Below, piece by piece: positions 5,797-6,566 of a DNA stretch of 6,566 nucleotides. The position numbers were made by a program, and so were the translations under genes. Below the pieces are notes generated by a model. The model had not been told where the DNA came from. It searched no databases and saw only the letters and a program-made list of their open reading frames with translations. Numbering within the stretch: the first letter of the stretch is position 1; every line of letters begins with the position of its first letter. Origin of the DNA: UBA4615 sp049422085. Its GTDB lineage: Bacteria > Pseudomonadota > Gammaproteobacteria > Burkholderiales > Burkholderiaceae_E. The stretch lies in the NCBI GenBank assembly GCA_049422085.1, contig JBMSOD010000183.1:1-6566 (forward strand), in the 5' to 3' direction.

Positions 5797-6566
5797 ATGA
5801 ATATCGTGATACTCGCCGCAGGCATGGGCAAGCGCATGAGGTCGGACCAGCCCAAGGTGCTGCACCGGATTGCAGGCCGCCCCATGCTGGGCTGGGTTCT
5901 TGATCTGTCCGCCAGTCTAGTCCCCTCCCGGACCGTGGTGGTTCATGGCCACGGGGCTGAAACGGTCCGCGCGGCTTTTCCTGACCCCGCGCTTGGCTGG
6001 GCGCTCCAATCCCCGCAGCTCGGCACGGGTCATGCCGTCATGCAGGCGCTGCCGCTGCTCGACGATTCCGTCCCCACGCTGGTGCTCTATGGAGATGTTC
6101 CGCTGACCCGCAGCAGCACCCTGGAGCGCCTGAAGCAGGCCTGCGCAGGCGGTGCTCTGGGCCTGCTCACGGTGGATCTGCCCGATCCCTCCGGCTACGG
6201 GCGCATCGTACGCAACCCGGCCGGCCAGGTGCAGGCCATCGTCGAACACAAAGACGCCAGTCCGGACCAGCGACTGATTCGCGAATGCAACACCGGCATT
6301 CTGCTCACGCCCACGCCGGCCCTTCGGCGCTGGCTGGCCGCGCTGTCCAACAACAATGCCCAGGGTGAGTACTACCTCACCGACATCGTGGCCATGGCGG
6401 TGGCAGAAGGCCTGCCCGTAGCCACAGCCCAGCCCGATGCGGCCTGGGAAACGCTGGGCGTGAACAGCAAGTCCCAACTTGCCGAGCTTGAGCGTATCCA
6501 CCAACGCACCCTGGCCGAGTCCCTCATGGACGCGGGCGTGGGTCTGGCAGACCCTGCGCGTATCGA
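5797..6566 (+). CDS. glmU: GlmU, bifunctional GlcNAc-1-P uridyltransferase / GlcN-1-P acetyltransferase, C-terminal half outside window
   Basis: 256 codons are visible, covering essentially the whole N-terminal uridyltransferase domain; the left-handed beta-helix acetyltransferase domain lies beyond the right edge. The full enzyme acetylates glucosamine-1-phosphate and couples it to UTP, giving UDP-GlcNAc for peptidoglycan and lipopolysaccharide in the cytoplasm. Motifs seen: LAAGMGKRM (6-14) with PKVLH (19-23), QLGTGHA (74-80), YGDVPL (98-103) whose D100 is the metal ligand, GYGRIV (133-138), VEHKDA (149-154), NTGIL (165-169), NNNAQGEYYLTDI (185-197) and GVNS (221-224; N223 is the second metal-binding position). 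DAGVGLADPARI at the edge is the usual linker into the beta-helix. MNIVILAAG is the standard start; an in-frame ATG at 5782 would add MYTFR and overlap the lipoprotein start, and is less likely. No frameshift was found. Confidence 0.97.
   Translation, partial: MNIVILAAGMGKRMRSDQPKVLHRIAGRPMLGWVLDLSASLVPSRTVVVHGHGAETVRAAFPDPALGWALQSPQLGTGHAVMQALPLLDDSVPTLVLYGDVPLTRSSTLERLKQACAGGALGLLTVDLPDPSGYGRIVRNPAGQVQAIVEHKDASPDQRLIRECNTGILLTPTPALRRWLAALSNNNAQGEYYLTDIVAMAVAEGLPVATAQPDAAWETLGVNSKSQLAELERIHQRTLAESLMDAGVGLADPARI

Noticed and set aside
5076..5903. 275-codon open frame on the plus strand opposite the lipoprotein gene
   Set aside because: Antisense shadow of a gene with a proper lipoprotein signal; the translation is Gln/Arg/His-rich with no domain, and it runs into glmU in another frame.
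5917..6504. 195-codon minus-strand open frame opposite glmU
   Set aside because: glmU is unmistakable on the plus strand here; the antisense frame shows no family motif.
1..6566. A hidden defence system, mobile element, CRISPR array or non-coding RNA gene
   Set aside because: Coding density is near total. Gaps are 23, 1, 10 and 13 bases, with no repeat array, terminal inverted repeats or tRNA-like fold noticed, and every gene belongs to or resembles a core family.

Overview
The window is high-GC DNA, packed almost end to end with housekeeping genes. Protein features point to a betaproteobacterium, most likely Burkholderiales. The signs are a beta-type FolB sequence, a UbiB kinase for ubiquinone synthesis, a TtcA tRNA thiolase, a DUF6279-like lipoprotein, and a MidA-family methyltransferase beside the folate genes. 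I saw no insertion sequence, CRISPR array, tRNA, rRNA, phage gene or defence gene. No genus can be named from this sequence alone.

Layout from left to right: (1) 1-983, minus strand, the N-terminal ~327 residues of a MidA/NDUFAF7-family SAM-dependent methyltransferase whose C-terminus lies beyond the left edge. (2) A 23-bp divergent gap. (3) 1007-2392, plus strand, one 461-residue protein that joins a FolM/PTR1-like pteridine reductase to dihydroneopterin aldolase (FolB). (4) 2392-3339, ttcA, sharing one base with the previous stop codon. (5) 3341-4894, ubiB, one base after ttcA. (6) A 10-bp convergent gap with an inverted repeat that takes in both stop codons. (7) 4905-5783, minus strand, a DUF6279-like lipoprotein. 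(8) A 13-bp divergent gap. (9) 5797-6566, plus strand, the N-terminal half of glmU, cut by the right edge.

Genes 3 to 5 look like one translationally coupled operon: pterin/folate chemistry, then tRNA C32 2-thiolation, then ubiquinone biosynthesis. The divergent MidA gene has a respiratory link through its mitochondrial relative, a complex I assembly factor. GlmU makes UDP-GlcNAc for peptidoglycan and lipopolysaccharide, and the lipoprotein opposite it is probably an envelope protein, so the right end is envelope-related.

The most interesting item is the FolM-like/FolB fusion. All catalytic residues are recognisable in both halves, and the reductase carries the pteridine-reductase Asp-Tyr-Lys triad instead of the usual SDR Ser. 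A single chain could therefore both make or epimerise dihydropterins and reduce them. A second item is the same GTACACT heptamer placed 6-8 bases before the start codon in both divergent gaps, which may be a -10 element giving leaderless or nearly leaderless mRNAs. Otherwise the region is ordinary core genome.
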